64,000 nucleotides of DNA from Arthrobacter sp. AL12 (GTDB lineage: Bacteria; Actinomycetota; Actinomycetes; Actinomycetales; Micrococcaceae): the NCBI RefSeq assembly GCF_029960645.1, contig NZ_JASBQY010000002.1:286659-350658 (forward strand). The letters run 5' to 3'. Below the pieces are notes generated by a model. The model was not told the origin of the DNA and ran no database searches. It saw only the letters and a program-made list of their open reading frames with translations. Below are positions 30,685-39,976 of the stretch, one piece after another. The translations under genes were made by a program, and so were the position numbers. Position 1 is the first letter of the stretch; each line of letters opens with the position of its first letter.

Positions 30685-30770
30685 GCTCCACCTCCCTTCG
30701 ACTGTCCTGCATCCGGTGCCGCCGCTCGCCGGCCGCGCCGGACAATGGTTCCGGCACAAAGACATGGTGG

Positions 30771-30797
30771 TTAGCACTCGCCACGCCTAAGTGCTAA
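30771..30797. promoter_or_regulatory. CIRCE element, HrcA operator
   Basis: TTAGCACTC, nine bases, AAGTGCTAA. It differs from the consensus TTAGCACTC-N9-GAGTGCTAA by one base in the right arm. It is placed upstream of hrcA, where it would block the hrcA-dnaJ-rsmE promoter. Confidence 0.93.
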
Positions 30798-30917
30798 CCA
30801 GTCTAATATGAGTCGCCGCATTGTTAGCATTGAATTCGCTCCGGGCGTTCCTCCTGGGGCGGGTGTTTTCGGGCACAGCCCGCCGCAGCAAACCGACCGT
30901 AGAGCAGGGTGTAACCG

Positions 30918-31769
30918 ATGTCGTACCAGAACTGGGGCCCCCAGGACCTGTCCAGCCCGGCCAGGACCGAACTGCCTGAAGTGCCGGTGGAGCGCGGAAT
31001 GGTGCTCGAGGATGTGCAGTCCGGCTGGGTGGGTGCCGTCACGCGGGTGGAGAAATCCGGCGGCATGGTCGTGGTGGCCCTCGAAGACCGCCGCGGCAAG
31101 TCCCGGTCGTTCCGGCTCGGCTTCGGTTTCCTGCTGGAGGGCCAGCCGATCCGGCTGATGCCGCCGGCGCCCCGGGCCGCCGCGGAACCCGCCGGCGGCA
31201 CCAGAACCGCCTCCGGCTCCGTCCGGGTGGCTGGCCACCGCGCCCAGGTGGCCAAAGCGAGCCGGATCTGGGTGGAAGGCAAGCACGACGCCGAACTCGT
31301 CGAACGGGTCTGGGGAGACGATCTCCGGGTGGAGGGCATCGTGGTCGAGCCGCTGCACGGCATCGATGACCTCGCCGGTGCCGTGGCAGCCTTCGGGCCC
31401 GGGCCCGGACGCCGGCTCGGTGTCCTGGTGGACCATCTGGTGCCCGATTCCAAGGAATCCCGGATCGCCGCGGCGGTGATGGCATCCCCCGGAGCGGCCG
31501 GCAACGTCCTGATCGTTGGCCACCCCTACGTCGACGTCTGGCAGGCGATCCGGCCCGCCGTGCTGGGAATCGAGAAGTGGCCTGTGATCCCCCGCGGCGT
31601 GGACTGGAAGACCGGTATCCTGATGGCCTTCGGCTGGCCGCACAGCACCAAGGAGGACATCGGCCTGGGCTGGCAAAAGCTCCTTGGCGCGGTCCGGAGC
31701 TACGCCGATCTGGAACCCTCCCTGCTGGGCCGGGTGGAGGAGGTCATCGACTTCCTCACCGTTCCCTGA
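30918..31769 (+). CDS. DUF3097 protein
   Basis: 283 aa. Conserved actinobacterial protein of unknown function. An N-terminal beta-rich part (RGMVLEDVQSGWVGAVTRVEKSGG...VVALEDRRGKSRSFRLGFGFLLEGQPIRL) precedes a domain that recalls a Toprim-like fold: WVEGKHDAELVERVWGDDLRVEGIVVEPLHGIDDL has a Toprim-style glutamate, and RLGVLVDHLVPDSKESR a DXD-like segment. That resemblance is my inference. No membrane segments. It diverges from hrcA and is followed by DUF4870. Confidence 0.82.
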   Translation: MSYQNWGPQDLSSPARTELPEVPVERGMVLEDVQSGWVGAVTRVEKSGGMVVVALEDRRGKSRSFRLGFGFLLEGQPIRLMPPAPRAAAEPAGGTRTASGSVRVAGHRAQVAKASRIWVEGKHDAELVERVWGDDLRVEGIVVEPLHGIDDLAGAVAAFGPGPGRRLGVLVDHLVPDSKESRIAAAVMASPGAAGNVLIVGHPYVDVWQAIRPAVLGIEKWPVIPRGVDWKTGILMAFGWPHSTKEDIGLGWQKLLGAVRSYADLEPSLLGRVEEVIDFLTVP

Positions 31770-31826
31770 GGCGCCCCCCGCGCACCCCAGCCAGCGGGCC
31801 GATCGGTGATTCCGCGCCCGAGCAAG

Positions 31827-31861
31827 TATTCTTGTAAGGCGGCTGCGCTCCCGGCGCAGCC
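31827..31861 (+). promoter_or_regulatory. candidate promoter and 5'-UTR hairpin of the DUF4870 gene
   Basis: TATTCT (31827-31832) fits a -10 box. A start around 31840 would put the perfect hairpin GGCTGCGC-TCCCG-GCGCAGCC (31841-31861) at the very 5' end of the transcript, where it may stabilise the mRNA; alternatively it terminates DUF3097. Confidence 0.45.
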
Positions 31862-31911
31862 CTGGCACCTCCAGGCAGCAACGCACCACCCGCAATCCGA
31901 AGGACGACACC

Positions 31912-32331
31912 GTGGCAGATGACGCACGCGAACACACTGGCAACCAGGCCGGCCATGGCCAGCCCCCGTACCACGGCGTTCCCGCAAATGCGCTGCCGCT
32001 GACGGCAAACGAGGACCGGCAGTGGGCCACGCTGGCGCACTTCGGCGGCATCCTGGGCTGCGTTCCCTCGCTGCTGATCTACCTGATTTTCAAGGACCGC
32101 GGCCCGTTCACGGCGCAGGAGTCCAAGGAAGCCCTTAACTTCACGCTGCCCCCCACGATTGCTGCCGTGCTGTGCAACCTGCTGGTCTTCGTCCCGGTGG
32201 TGGGCAACATCTTCGCGGTCCTGGCCACGGTCATCTGGATTGCCGTGACGTGCTTCTCGGTCGCGGCCGGCATCCACGTCAACCGCGGCCAGCCGCACCG
32301 CTACGAGTTCAACCTCCGCTGGATCAAGTAG
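31912..32331 (+). CDS. DUF4870 small membrane protein
   Basis: 139 aa. A soluble N-terminus of about 40 residues (His/Gly/Ala-rich) is followed by membrane segments: LAHFGGILGCVPSLLIYLIF, then, after KDRGPFTAQESKEALNF, two more around 80-125. The pattern (HFGG, then a lysine/glutamate loop with QESKEALNFQ-type sequence) is the DUF4870 (Tic20-like) signature. No function is established for the family. The start is GTG with AAGGA upstream. Confidence 0.87.
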   Translation: MADDAREHTGNQAGHGQPPYHGVPANALPLTANEDRQWATLAHFGGILGCVPSLLIYLIFKDRGPFTAQESKEALNFTLPPTIAAVLCNLLVFVPVVGNIFAVLATVIWIAVTCFSVAAGIHVNRGQPHRYEFNLRWIK

Positions 32332-32397
32332 GCCCGCAGCCCCTGCCGGCGAAGTCCGGCGTGACCTGCGCCCTCCCGCCGGGCCAGGGCCTCTCTC

Positions 32398-32451
32398 GCA
32401 GGACCTGCGTCAGTTCAAAACCGGCGTTGGGCCGGCAGGACCTGCGTCAGT
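32398..32451. repeat. 17-bp direct repeat at the hemW 3' end
   Basis: GCAGGACCTGCGTCAGT occurs at 32398-32414 and again at 32435-32451. The second copy includes the hemW stop codon, so the first looks like a tandem duplication of the gene end. Each copy contains the short palindrome GCAGGACCTGC. Confidence 0.7.
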
Positions 32452-33685
32452 CCGGCAGGATCCTGCGGACCACGGCGTCGGCGAGCAGCCGGCCCTTGAG
32501 CGTCAGGACGAGGTTGCCGCGGAAGGCCGCCACGGGATCCACGAGGCCGTCGGCGATGAGCCCGGCGACGGCGTGCCGCCCGGTATCACCGAGCCCGCCG
32601 AGGCTGGCGATCTCCAGCCCTGAGTTCAGCCGCGCCGCGAGCATGACGCGCTCCACGTTGCGGGTCTCCGAGTCGAGGGTTTCCCGGCCGGCGGCCGGCG
32701 AGAGCCCGGACCCGAGACGGTTGGCATAGGCGGTGGGATGCTTGACGTTCCACCAGCGCACGCCGCCAACGTGTGAGTGCGCGCCCGGGCCGATCCCCCA
32801 CCAGTCGTCCCCTCGCCAGTAGGCGAGGTTGTGGCGGCAGGCCTGCTCCGGGGTCCGGGACCAGTTGCTGACCTCGTACCAGGAGAGCCCGCCGGCCGAC
32901 ATAAGTTCGTCGGCGAGCTCATACTTGGCCGCGTGGTCGTCGTCGTCGATTCCCGGCACTTCACCGCGGCGGATCTGCGCGGCGAGTTTGGTGCCCTCCT
33001 CGACGATCAGTGCGTAGGCGCTGATGTGGTCAGGCCCGTACGACAGTGCCGTCTCCAGCGAGTGGCGCCAGTCCGCCAGCGACTCCCCCGGCGTTCCGTA
33101 AATCAGGTCAAGGCTGACGGCGAGGCCGGCCTCCCGGGCCCATTGGACCGCCTGGGGCACCCGGCTCGGGGTGTGGGTGCGGTCCAGCACCTTCAGGACG
33201 TGCGGCACCGCGGACTGCATGCCGAAGGAGACCCTGGTGAAGCCGGCGTCGGCCAGCAACTGCAGGGACTCGGGGGTGACGGAGTCCGGGTTCGCCTCGG
33301 TGGTGACCTCGGCGCCGGGCTCAAGGCCCCAGGCCGCGATGGCGGCGGTGAGGATCCGGGCCAGGTCCGCGGCGGGAAGCAGCGTGGGTGTTCCGCCGCC
33401 GAAAAAGACCGTGCTGAGCGGGCGCGCCGGCACTCCGCTGCGCTGCAGGACCGCCGCCGCGAAGTCGACCTCCGCGATGGCGGTACCGGCGTAGGCGTCC
33501 TGGGAGGCCCCGCCGCCGAGCTCCGTGGCGGTGTAGGTGTTGAAGTCGCAGTAGCCGCAGCGCACGGCACAGAACGGGATGTGGACATACAGCCCGAAGG
33601 CCCGGCCCGGGGCGCCTTCCAGCGCCTGGGCCGGCAGCAACCCGTCCGGCGGCGCCGGGTCGCCCAGCGGGAGGGCGCTAGGCAC
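32447..33685 (-). CDS. hemW: radical SAM haem chaperone HemW
   Basis: 412 aa. HemN-like radical SAM protein that binds haem and delivers it to respiratory enzymes rather than acting as coproporphyrinogen oxidase. The cluster motif is CAVRCGYCDFNTY (CX3CX2C), within YVHIPFCAVRCGYCDF. Further motifs are FFGGGTPTLLP, TTEANPDSVT, FGMQS and DLIYGTPGES. A C-terminal HemN_C domain ends the protein. Start GTG at 33685. It lies 42 bp after lepA and is probably in the same operon. Confidence 0.92.
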   Translation of the reverse strand: MPSALPLGDPAPPDGLLPAQALEGAPGRAFGLYVHIPFCAVRCGYCDFNTYTATELGGGASQDAYAGTAIAEVDFAAAVLQRSGVPARPLSTVFFGGGTPTLLPAADLARILTAAIAAWGLEPGAEVTTEANPDSVTPESLQLLADAGFTRVSFGMQSAVPHVLKVLDRTHTPSRVPQAVQWAREAGLAVSLDLIYGTPGESLADWRHSLETALSYGPDHISAYALIVEEGTKLAAQIRRGEVPGIDDDDHAAKYELADELMSAGGLSWYEVSNWSRTPEQACRHNLAYWRGDDWWGIGPGAHSHVGGVRWWNVKHPTAYANRLGSGLSPAAGRETLDSETRNVERVMLAARLNSGLEIASLGGLGDTGRHAVAGLIADGLVDPVAAFRGNLVLTLKGRLLADAVVRRILPD

Positions 33686-33727
33686 GGTCCGGGCCTGCCT
33701 GAATGGGGACAGTCATAAGTGGCACCG

Positions 33728-35581
33728 CTACTTCTTGGCCTTGTCCTTGGATTCGTCCGTGGTGAGGGCGGCGATGAAGGCTTCCTGCGGGACCTCGACG
33801 CGGCCGACCATCTTCATGCGCTTCTTGCCTTCCTTCTGCTTTTCCAGCAGTTTCCGCTTTCGGGTGATGTCACCGCCGTAGCACTTCGCGAGCACATCCT
33901 TGCGGATGGCTCGGATGCTTTCCCGGGCGATGATCCGGGAACCGATGGCAGCCTGGATGGGCACCTCGAACTGCTGCCGCGGAATGAGTTCGCGCAGCTT
34001 GCCGGTCATCATGACGCCGTAGGCGTAGGCCTTGTCACGGTGTGTGATGGCGGAGAAGGCATCCACCTGTTCGCCCTGGAGCATGATGTCGACCTTGACC
34101 AGGTCGGCGACCTGGTCGCCGTCGGCCTTCCAGTCCAGCGAGCCGTAGCCGCGGGTCTTGGACTTGAGGATGTCGAAGAAGTCGAAGACGATCTCGGCCA
34201 GCGGCAGGCGGTAGCGGATTTCCACCCGGTCCTCGGAGAGGTAGTCCATGCCGCCCATGACGCCGCGCCGGCTCTGGCACAGCTCCATGATGGCGCCGAC
34301 AAACTCGTTCGGGGCGAGGATGGTGGCGGCGACCATCGGTTCGCGGACCTCCGCGATCTTGCCGGTGGGGTATTCGCTGGGGTTCGTCACGTGGACGACC
34401 TTCTTGTCCTCCAGGGTGACCTCGTATTCCACGTTGGGGGCGGTGGAGATGAGGTCCAGGTTGTATTCGCGTTCGAGCCGCTCACGGGTGATTTCCAGGT
34501 GCAGCAGGCCCAGGAATCCCACGCGGAAGCCGAAGCCCAGTGCGGCGGACGTCTCCGGTTCGTACACCAGGGCAGCGTCGTTGAGCATCAGTTTCTCGAG
34601 CGCATCGCGGAGCACCGGGTAGTCCGTGCCGTCCAGCGGATACAGGCCCGAGAAGACCATCGGCTTGGCATCGGCATAGCCGGGGAGGGATTCGGACGCC
34701 GGCTTGGCGAGGTTGGTGACGGTGTCCCCGACCTTGGACAGGCGGACGTCCTTCACGCCGGTGATGAGGTAGCCCACTTCACCGACGCCGAGGCCCTTGG
34801 AGGGGGTCGGCTCCGGGGAGCTGACGCCGATCTCGAGGAGCTCGTGGGTGGCGCGGGTGGACATCATCTGGATGCGTTCGCGGGGGTGCAGCATGCCGTC
34901 AACCACGCGGACGTAGGTGACGACGCCGCGGTAGGTGTCGTAGACCGAGTCGAAGATCATGGCGCGGGCCGGGGCGTTGGGGTCACCCTTGGGGGCCGGA
35001 AGGTCGCGGACGATCTTGTCGAGCAGGACCTCGACGCCCATTCCGGTCTTGCCGGAGACGCGGAGCACCTCGTCGGGGTCGCCGCCGATCAGGTTGGCCA
35101 GCTCCGCTGCGTACTTCTCGGGCTGGGCTGCCGGGAGGTCGATCTTGTTCAGGACCGGGATGATGGTGAGGTTGTTTTCCATCGCCAGGTAAAGGTTGGC
35201 GAGGGTCTGGGCCTCGATGCCCTGGGCCGCGTCGACCAGCAGCACGGCGCCTTCGCAGGCCGCGAGCGAGCGGGAAACCTCGTAGGTGAAGTCAACGTGC
35301 CCGGGGGTGTCGATCATGTTCAGCGCGTAGCTGACACCGTCGAGCTCCCACGGCATACGGACAGCCTGGGACTTGATGGTGATGCCGCGCTCGCGCTCAA
35401 TGTCCATGCGGTCCAGGTACTGGGCCTTCATGTCGCGGGACTGGACCACGCCGGTGTACTGGAGCATCCGGTCGGCCAGTGTGGACTTGCCGTGGTCAAT
35501 GTGCGCAATGATGCAGAAGTTCCGGATGATGTCCGGCTCTGTTGCCGCGGGCACCGGGGCGGTGCGGGCCATGGGAGACAC
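33728..35581 (-). CDS. lepA: elongation factor 4 (LepA)
   Basis: 617 aa. Ribosome-dependent GTPase involved in back-translocation or 30S assembly. G motifs [23 protein letters not shown] and NKID are clear. Domains II and III and the characteristic C-terminal domain ([40 protein letters not shown]) match the family. The start is GTG at 35581, with AAGGA six bases upstream. Divergent from the PemK/MazF-like gene; hemW follows. Confidence 0.96.
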   Translation of the reverse strand: MSPMARTAPVPAATEPDIIRNFCIIAHIDHGKSTLADRMLQYTGVVQSRDMKAQYLDRMDIERERGITIKSQAVRMPWELDGVSYALNMIDTPGHVDFTYEVSRSLAACEGAVLLVDAAQGIEAQTLANLYLAMENNLTIIPVLNKIDLPAAQPEKYAAELANLIGGDPDEVLRVSGKTGMGVEVLLDKIVRDLPAPKGDPNAPARAMIFDSVYDTYRGVVTYVRVVDGMLHPRERIQMMSTRATHELLEIGVSSPEPTPSKGLGVGEVGYLITGVKDVRLSKVGDTVTNLAKPASESLPGYADAKPMVFSGLYPLDGTDYPVLRDALEKLMLNDAALVYEPETSAALGFGFRVGFLGLLHLEITRERLEREYNLDLISTAPNVEYEVTLEDKKVVHVTNPSEYPTGKIAEVREPMVAATILAPNEFVGAIMELCQSRRGVMGGMDYLSEDRVEIRYRLPLAEIVFDFFDILKSKTRGYGSLDWKADGDQVADLVKVDIMLQGEQVDAFSAITHRDKAYAYGVMMTGKLRELIPRQQFEVPIQAAIGSRIIARESIRAIRKDVLAKCYGGDITRKRKLLEKQKEGKKRMKMVGRVEVPQEAFIAALTTDESKDKAKK

Positions 35582-35760
35582 GCAGGGTCCTTACTGTTGG
35601 CAATACTGTTGGCTTTTGCACAGACCGGCAAGGGGGCTGGTTTCCCAGCCCGCGACGTGCCGCATCTCTGAACCTATAGTCTCCCACGTTCGGGCCCATG
35701 GGAGTGCATCCCAGCCTTCGGCCGACCGCCTGGCTGCCGCCGGACTGGTTACGCTGCCGG

Positions 35761-35766
35761 TAGTGT
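35761..35766 (+). promoter_or_regulatory. -10 box for leaderless transcription of the PemK/MazF-like gene
   Basis: TAGTGT, six bases (TTCCCC), then ATG at 35773. No ribosome site is present. Confidence 0.55.
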
Positions 35767-35772
35767 TTCCCC

Positions 35773-36414
35773 ATGGCTTGGAACTTACGCTCGATCGGCA
35801 ATGCAATCCGCAGCACCATGCGCTTCCTGGAGGGACGCCCGGGCTCAGCGCCAAGCAGCTCCGGTTCGGCCCGACCGGCCGGCACCAAGGCCAAGCCCGG
35901 AACAAGGGCAAAGTCCGGACCCAACGCCCAGCCGGGACGGACCGGTACGAAGACCGGCCCAAAGACCGGCGGACGCCCGGGGACCGGCGGAGGCGCCGCC
36001 GTCGGACTGGCCAACGCCTATCCCGGCGATTTCCGCGGAACGTCGAAGGTCAGCTACGCGCCCTCCCCCAACGGCCGGCCCGAACCGGGCGAAGTCGTCT
36101 GGACATGGGTGCCGTATGAAGAGGACCACTCGCGGGGCAAAGACCGTCCGGTGCTGCTGGTGGGCACGAGCGGCCGCTATCTGCTCGGGCTGATGCTCAC
36201 CAGCAAGGACCACGACGGCGACCCGCGACGCGCGGACGACTATATTGACATCGGCACCGGCCCCTGGGACCGGCAGTCGCGCCCCAGTGAGGCGAAACTG
36301 GACCGCATCCTGCAGATCAACCCGCAGGATGTGCGGCGCGAGGGCGCCATCCTCGATGCAGGAAGCTTCGGCCGCATCGCCGGCGTCCTGCAGAGCCGCC
36401 ACGGCTGGCGCTGA
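35773..36414 (+). CDS. PemK/MazF-fold protein with basic N-terminal linker
   Basis: 213 aa. The C-terminal part (about 105-210) is a PemK/MazF-like domain: GEVVWTWVPYEEDHSRGKDRPVLLVG matches the conserved first strands, with the arginine and lysine used by MazF RNases. An N-terminal tail of about 100 residues is Gly/Pro/Lys/Thr-rich and probably disordered. No antitoxin-sized gene is next to it. Its fixed place between lepA and rpsT suggests a chromosomal housekeeping RNA-binding or RNase role rather than a plasmid-type toxin; that is inference. Confidence 0.78.
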   Translation: MAWNLRSIGNAIRSTMRFLEGRPGSAPSSSGSARPAGTKAKPGTRAKSGPNAQPGRTGTKTGPKTGGRPGTGGGAAVGLANAYPGDFRGTSKVSYAPSPNGRPEPGEVVWTWVPYEEDHSRGKDRPVLLVGTSGRYLLGLMLTSKDHDGDPRRADDYIDIGTGPWDRQSRPSEAKLDRILQINPQDVRREGAILDAGSFGRIAGVLQSRHGWR

Positions 36415-36449
36415 ACGCCTCTAAATCGCCACACCGCCGGCCTTTCTGC

Positions 36450-36455
36450 TACTAT
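36450..36455 (+). promoter_or_regulatory. candidate -10 box of rpsT
   Basis: TACTAT about 130 bp before rpsT would produce a leader of roughly 125 bases, long for this genome and a possible site of S20 autoregulation. No convincing -35 box. Confidence 0.35.
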
Positions 36456-36587
36456 TGACAGCTGTGTGTCCGTGCAGGTCGACGGCCACAGATGGTTGGT
36501 CGCCATAGGTATCCCCACGCCGCTCAGTCAATGGCCAATCTGAAAGCCCTCTAGACCATTTTCCGCATTGAAAAAGAGAGTTCACAC

Positions 36588-36848
36588 GTGGCTAATATCA
36601 AGTCCCAGAAGAAGCGCATCCTCACCAACGAGAAGGCCCGCCTGCGTAACAACGCAGTCAAGTCCGAGCTGAAGACGGCCATCCGCGCCGTCAACACCGC
36701 CGTTGAGTCCACCGACAAGGATGCTGCGGCTACCGCGCTGCTTTCCGCCAGCCGCAAGCTGGACAAGGCTGTCAGCAAGGGCGTTCTCCACAAGAACAAC
36801 GCTGCAAACCGCAAGTCGGCCATCTCCAAGAAGGTCAACGCCCTCTAA
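36588..36848 (+). CDS. rpsT: 30S ribosomal protein S20
   Basis: 86 aa. Primary 16S rRNA-binding protein of the small subunit. The sequence [29 protein letters not shown] is diagnostic, and the C-terminal [21 protein letters not shown] matches. It is entirely helical and lysine-rich. The start is GTG with a GAGAG purine run seven bases upstream. A strong terminator follows. Confidence 0.97.
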   Translation: MANIKSQKKRILTNEKARLRNNAVKSELKTAIRAVNTAVESTDKDAAATALLSASRKLDKAVSKGVLHKNNAANRKSAISKKVNAL

Positions 36849-36877
36849 AGGTTTCCAGTTCACTTGAACTGATGATT

Positions 36878-36905
36878 GTGGCCGGCACCCTCGGGTGCCG
36901 GCCAC
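36878..36905. terminator. bidirectional terminator between rpsT and holA
   Basis: GTGGCCGGCAC / GTGCCGGCCAC, an 11-bp perfect stem with loop CCTCGG. A short palindrome AGTTCA-CT-TGAACT lies just upstream (36857-36870). Confidence 0.85.
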
Positions 36906-37003
36906 TTCCAGTTAACCGCACGTCGGCCGCCGGACCATGGGCCAGCCCGCACCATGGCCCGGGCGGCGCCCGCACGGCCGGCCAGCGCACCCGAAGCCCG
37001 GTG

Positions 37004-38017
37004 TCAGCGGCGCACGGACGTCGCAATCACCGTCACAGCGTGTTCGACGGCGTAGACCGGGTCCCGGGACAGGCCCTTGACCTGTGCATCAGCCTCGGCG
37101 GTCACCTGGATGGACCGGACGAGCCCCTCCGGAGTCCAGCGCCGCACCTCGCGCTGCGCCTGCTCGACAAGCCAGGGCTGCATGCCCAACTGCTTGGCAA
37201 TCTGCGACGAGGAGCCCTGGGCGCCGGCAACCTTGGCGAGGGTGCGCAGCTTCGAGGCAAGCGCGGCCACCAGGGGCACCGGGTCAGCCCCGGTGTCCAG
37301 GGCGTGGCGGAGGGTGGACAGTGCCAGCGGGGCGTTGCCGGCCATCGCGGCGTCGGCGACCTTGAACGCCGTAGCTTCCACCCTGCCCCCGTAATACCGG
37401 TCCACCATGGCGGTATCCACCCCGGTGGCGGCATCGGCGATCAATTGGCTGCAGGCGGCGGCGAGTTCAGCCAGATGCGCGCCGACGGCGTTGACCAAGG
37501 CATGCACCGCGTCGGGATCAACGCGGCGGGACGCCGCCTTGAACTCGGACGTCACGAACGCGACCTTGTCGGCGTCCTTTTTCAGGGGCTGGCAGTCCAC
37601 CACCGGCCATCCGCCGGCCTTGACAGCGTCCAGGAGCTTCTTGCCGCGCACGCCACCGCTATGTCGGAGGACCAGCACGGCGTCGGGCTCGGGGCGGGTG
37701 AGGTATTTGAGCCCGTCGGCCAGGAAGGCGTCGTTCATGCCCTCCAGGCCCTCCACCTCGATGAGCTTCTGCTCGCCGAAAAGGGACGGGCTGACGTTCA
37801 TGGCGAGGGAGCCTGGCTCGTAGTTGCCGGCATTGAGCCGCGTGACTTCGACATCAGGGGCAGCGGCGCGGACCTGCGCCCGGATGCGGTCCATGGCCCG
37901 GGACCCCAGATAGTCTTCCGGTCCGCCGACCAGCACGACGGCGGCCGGGGTCACGTCGCGCCAGGTGGCGGTGTTCGACGCGGCGGACCGTGCGCGTGGG
38001 GTCTGGGCAGCAGCCAC
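37004..38017 (-). CDS. holA: DNA polymerase III subunit delta
   Basis: 337 aa. Clamp-loader subunit that opens the beta clamp. The HolA N-terminal AAA+-like domain begins VVLVGGPEDYLGSRAMDRIRAQV; family features include DAVLVLRHSGGVRGKKLLDAVKAGG and, in the C-terminal collar, KQLGMQPWLVEQAQREVRRW. The start is GTG, with GGAGG about eight bases upstream. The gene start is overlapped for 67 bp by the end of comEC, which is unusual. Confidence 0.93.
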   Translation of the reverse strand: MAAAQTPRARSAASNTATWRDVTPAAVVLVGGPEDYLGSRAMDRIRAQVRAAAPDVEVTRLNAGNYEPGSLAMNVSPSLFGEQKLIEVEGLEGMNDAFLADGLKYLTRPEPDAVLVLRHSGGVRGKKLLDAVKAGGWPVVDCQPLKKDADKVAFVTSEFKAASRRVDPDAVHALVNAVGAHLAELAAACSQLIADAATGVDTAMVDRYYGGRVEATAFKVADAAMAGNAPLALSTLRHALDTGADPVPLVAALASKLRTLAKVAGAQGSSSQIAKQLGMQPWLVEQAQREVRRWTPEGLVRSIQVTAEADAQVKGLSRDPVYAVEHAVTVIATSVRR

Positions 38018-39972
38018 TGAGGTTTCCTCCCGGAATATTGTTTACAGACTCTAAGCCTGCCACGGCCCAGGCGGTGCACCAAGCCGGGCCGGGCCCCTCC
38101 CCGCGATGCCCGCAGGCCGTCGCCGCGGGGCGGGATTCGGTTGAGCAGTGCCACTATCCGTTCATGCGCATCCCGGGCCAGCGCAGCGGTGCGGGCGGGG
38201 TGGAATAGCAGCCACCAGGCGGCGATGGTGCAGGCCGAGAAAAGCGTCATCGTCGCGGCCCCGAACACTCCTTCCGTCCACGGGAGGACCGCGCCCGGTA
38301 GCCCGGCGAAGCAGCGTGCGATCACGCCGACCCCGGTGGCGAAAGCCGCAGCGATGCCCAGCGGCGCGGCGGCGAGGGCCGGGGCCAGCGGCACCAAGGG
38401 CACGGCCGCTGTCCCCAGCAGCGTGACTGGTGCGACAAGGACGGCGGCGGCCATGTTGGCGGGCAGGGCATAGGTGGAGAACTGCGGCTGCAGGAAGACA
38501 ATCGCCGGCCCGCAGAAGGCCTGAGCGGACAGCGGAACTGCGAATCCTGCGGCGAGCCAGCGCGGCACCGGAGCCGGGAACCAGGCCATGATCGGCCGGG
38601 CTGTCACCACGATGCCGAGGGTCGCAAGTACGGAGAGCAGGAATCCGAAGCTGGTCGAGAGCCCCGGCTCTACCAGTACAAGTCCGATCACGGCGAGGCA
38701 CAAGAAGCTCAAGCCCCGGCCGGGCCGGCCGCCGGCAAGGGCCACGAGGCCGATTGCGCCCATCACGGCTGCGCGCAGGACACTGGACTCCGGGCCTACC
38801 ATCAGGACAAACAGGCCCAGCCCCGCGAGGCAGAGGACCGCCGCGAACGCCCGGTTGAACCGCAGGCTTCGGGCGGCCAGCAGGAGGGCGCCCAGGATGA
38901 GGCTGCAGTTGGCGCCGCTGACGGCCGTCAGGTGGGTCATCCCGACGGACTTCATGGCCGCGTCCAGCTCCGGGTCAAGGCGGCTGGTGTCACCGGTGAC
39001 CATGCCCGGCAGGAGTCCCTGGGCGTCACCGTCGAAGCGCCCGGCGGCCGTTGTGAAGCGACCTCGGAGTTCGGCCGGGCCCTGCTGCCAGTTCGAGGCC
39101 GCCCCGAGCGTCAGCGGGGCCGAGCTGACCGAGAGAACCGCCGCTTCCGGCTGCCCCGGCCCGGGCGGCTTGAGTTTGCCGGTCGTGCGGATCCGCTGAC
39201 CCGGAGCTGAACGTTCCCAGTCGCCCCCGCCCAGGACCAGCAGCCTGGCCGGCGCCTGGACCCGGTGCGAGTCGAAAGTCATGTTGATCAGGGTGGCTGG
39301 GACCGCCCACCGGTCCGCGAGCCCGGATCGCCCAGGCGTCCTGAGTCGCCGCGGCGACCCCGCAATCTCGATTTCGACGGCGACGGCGGTGTTCGAGGCG
39401 GCTGCGGCGGCCACGGCCCCTTCGTGCCGGCGGGCGGAGTCGGCCGCGCCGTGCCCGCCCGCCGCCGCGGCGAGCAGCAGGGCGCCGGCCATCGTCGCGT
39501 GGAAGCTCCCGTGCGCCGGCGCCCCGGGCGGTCGCGCCCCGGCGGTGGACACTGCCCTGAGCAGCAGCAGTCCCGAACCGGCCACGAGGCTCAGGCAGAG
39601 GGCGGCCAGCGCTGCAGGGTGCAGGTGGTGAACCGCAGCGGCAGTTGCCCACACCAGAACCGCCGGGGGGACCAGACGCACATCGGTCCTGCGGAGGGTG
39701 TCCGCCCTGGCCGGACCGGCGCGGCCGCGGACTGCGAATGATGTCAGCCAGCCGCGGGCCGCCGGGCCGCCGCGCCGCTGCGGGCGGGCCTGCAGACGTG
39801 CCGCCGCGACGTGGGTGTTCCCGTACCGTGCCAGCGCGGGCGCCGGCCTCGGCGCATGGGTGTTCCACTCCCCGGTATGGGCGGGCTCTGACGCCCGGGG
39901 GTTCCCGGGTGTCCGGCCCACCGCGGCATCAACATACTGCTGCCAACGACTCGTAAATTCCAGGTCCGGCAC
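37951..39972 (-). CDS. comEC: ComEC/Rec2-type DNA uptake channel, without a metallo-beta-lactamase domain
   Basis: About 673 aa from a GTG at 39972, which follows the comEA stop closely. ComEC forms the inner-membrane channel for single-stranded DNA in transformation. Visible parts are N-terminal hydrophobic helices, an OB-fold-like domain with GQRIRTTGKLKPPG, and the competence domain with LLPGMVTGDTSRLDPELDAAMKSVGMTHLTAVSGANCSLI followed by many helices. The usual C-terminal metallo-beta-lactamase domain (about 250 aa) is absent: after the last helix only some 65 basic residues remain, running into holA. Start uncertain. Confidence 0.82.
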   Translation of the reverse strand: MPDLEFTSRWQQYVDAAVGRTPGNPRASEPAHTGEWNTHAPRPAPALARYGNTHVAAARLQARPQRRGGPAARGWLTSFAVRGRAGPARADTLRRTDVRLVPPAVLVWATAAAVHHLHPAALAALCLSLVAGSGLLLLRAVSTAGARPPGAPAHGSFHATMAGALLLAAAAGGHGAADSARRHEGAVAAAAASNTAVAVEIEIAGSPRRLRTPGRSGLADRWAVPATLINMTFDSHRVQAPARLLVLGGGDWERSAPGQRIRTTGKLKPPGPGQPEAAVLSVSSAPLTLGAASNWQQGPAELRGRFTTAAGRFDGDAQGLLPGMVTGDTSRLDPELDAAMKSVGMTHLTAVSGANCSLILGALLLAARSLRFNRAFAAVLCLAGLGLFVLMVGPESSVLRAAVMGAIGLVALAGGRPGRGLSFLCLAVIGLVLVEPGLSTSFGFLLSVLATLGIVVTARPIMAWFPAPVPRWLAAGFAVPLSAQAFCGPAIVFLQPQFSTYALPANMAAAVLVAPVTLLGTAAVPLVPLAPALAAAPLGIAAAFATGVGVIARCFAGLPGAVLPWTEGVFGAATMTLFSACTIAAWWLLFHPARTAALARDAHERIVALLNRIPPRGDGLRASRGGARPGLVHRLGRGRLRVCKQYSGRKPQWLLPRPHAHGPPRRTPPPGAT

Positions 39973-39976
39973 GCCC

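Noticed and set aside
33719..35671. Long plus-strand open frame opposite lepA
   Set aside because: lepA on the other strand is intact and conserved; the opposite frame is a mirror artefact of codon bias.
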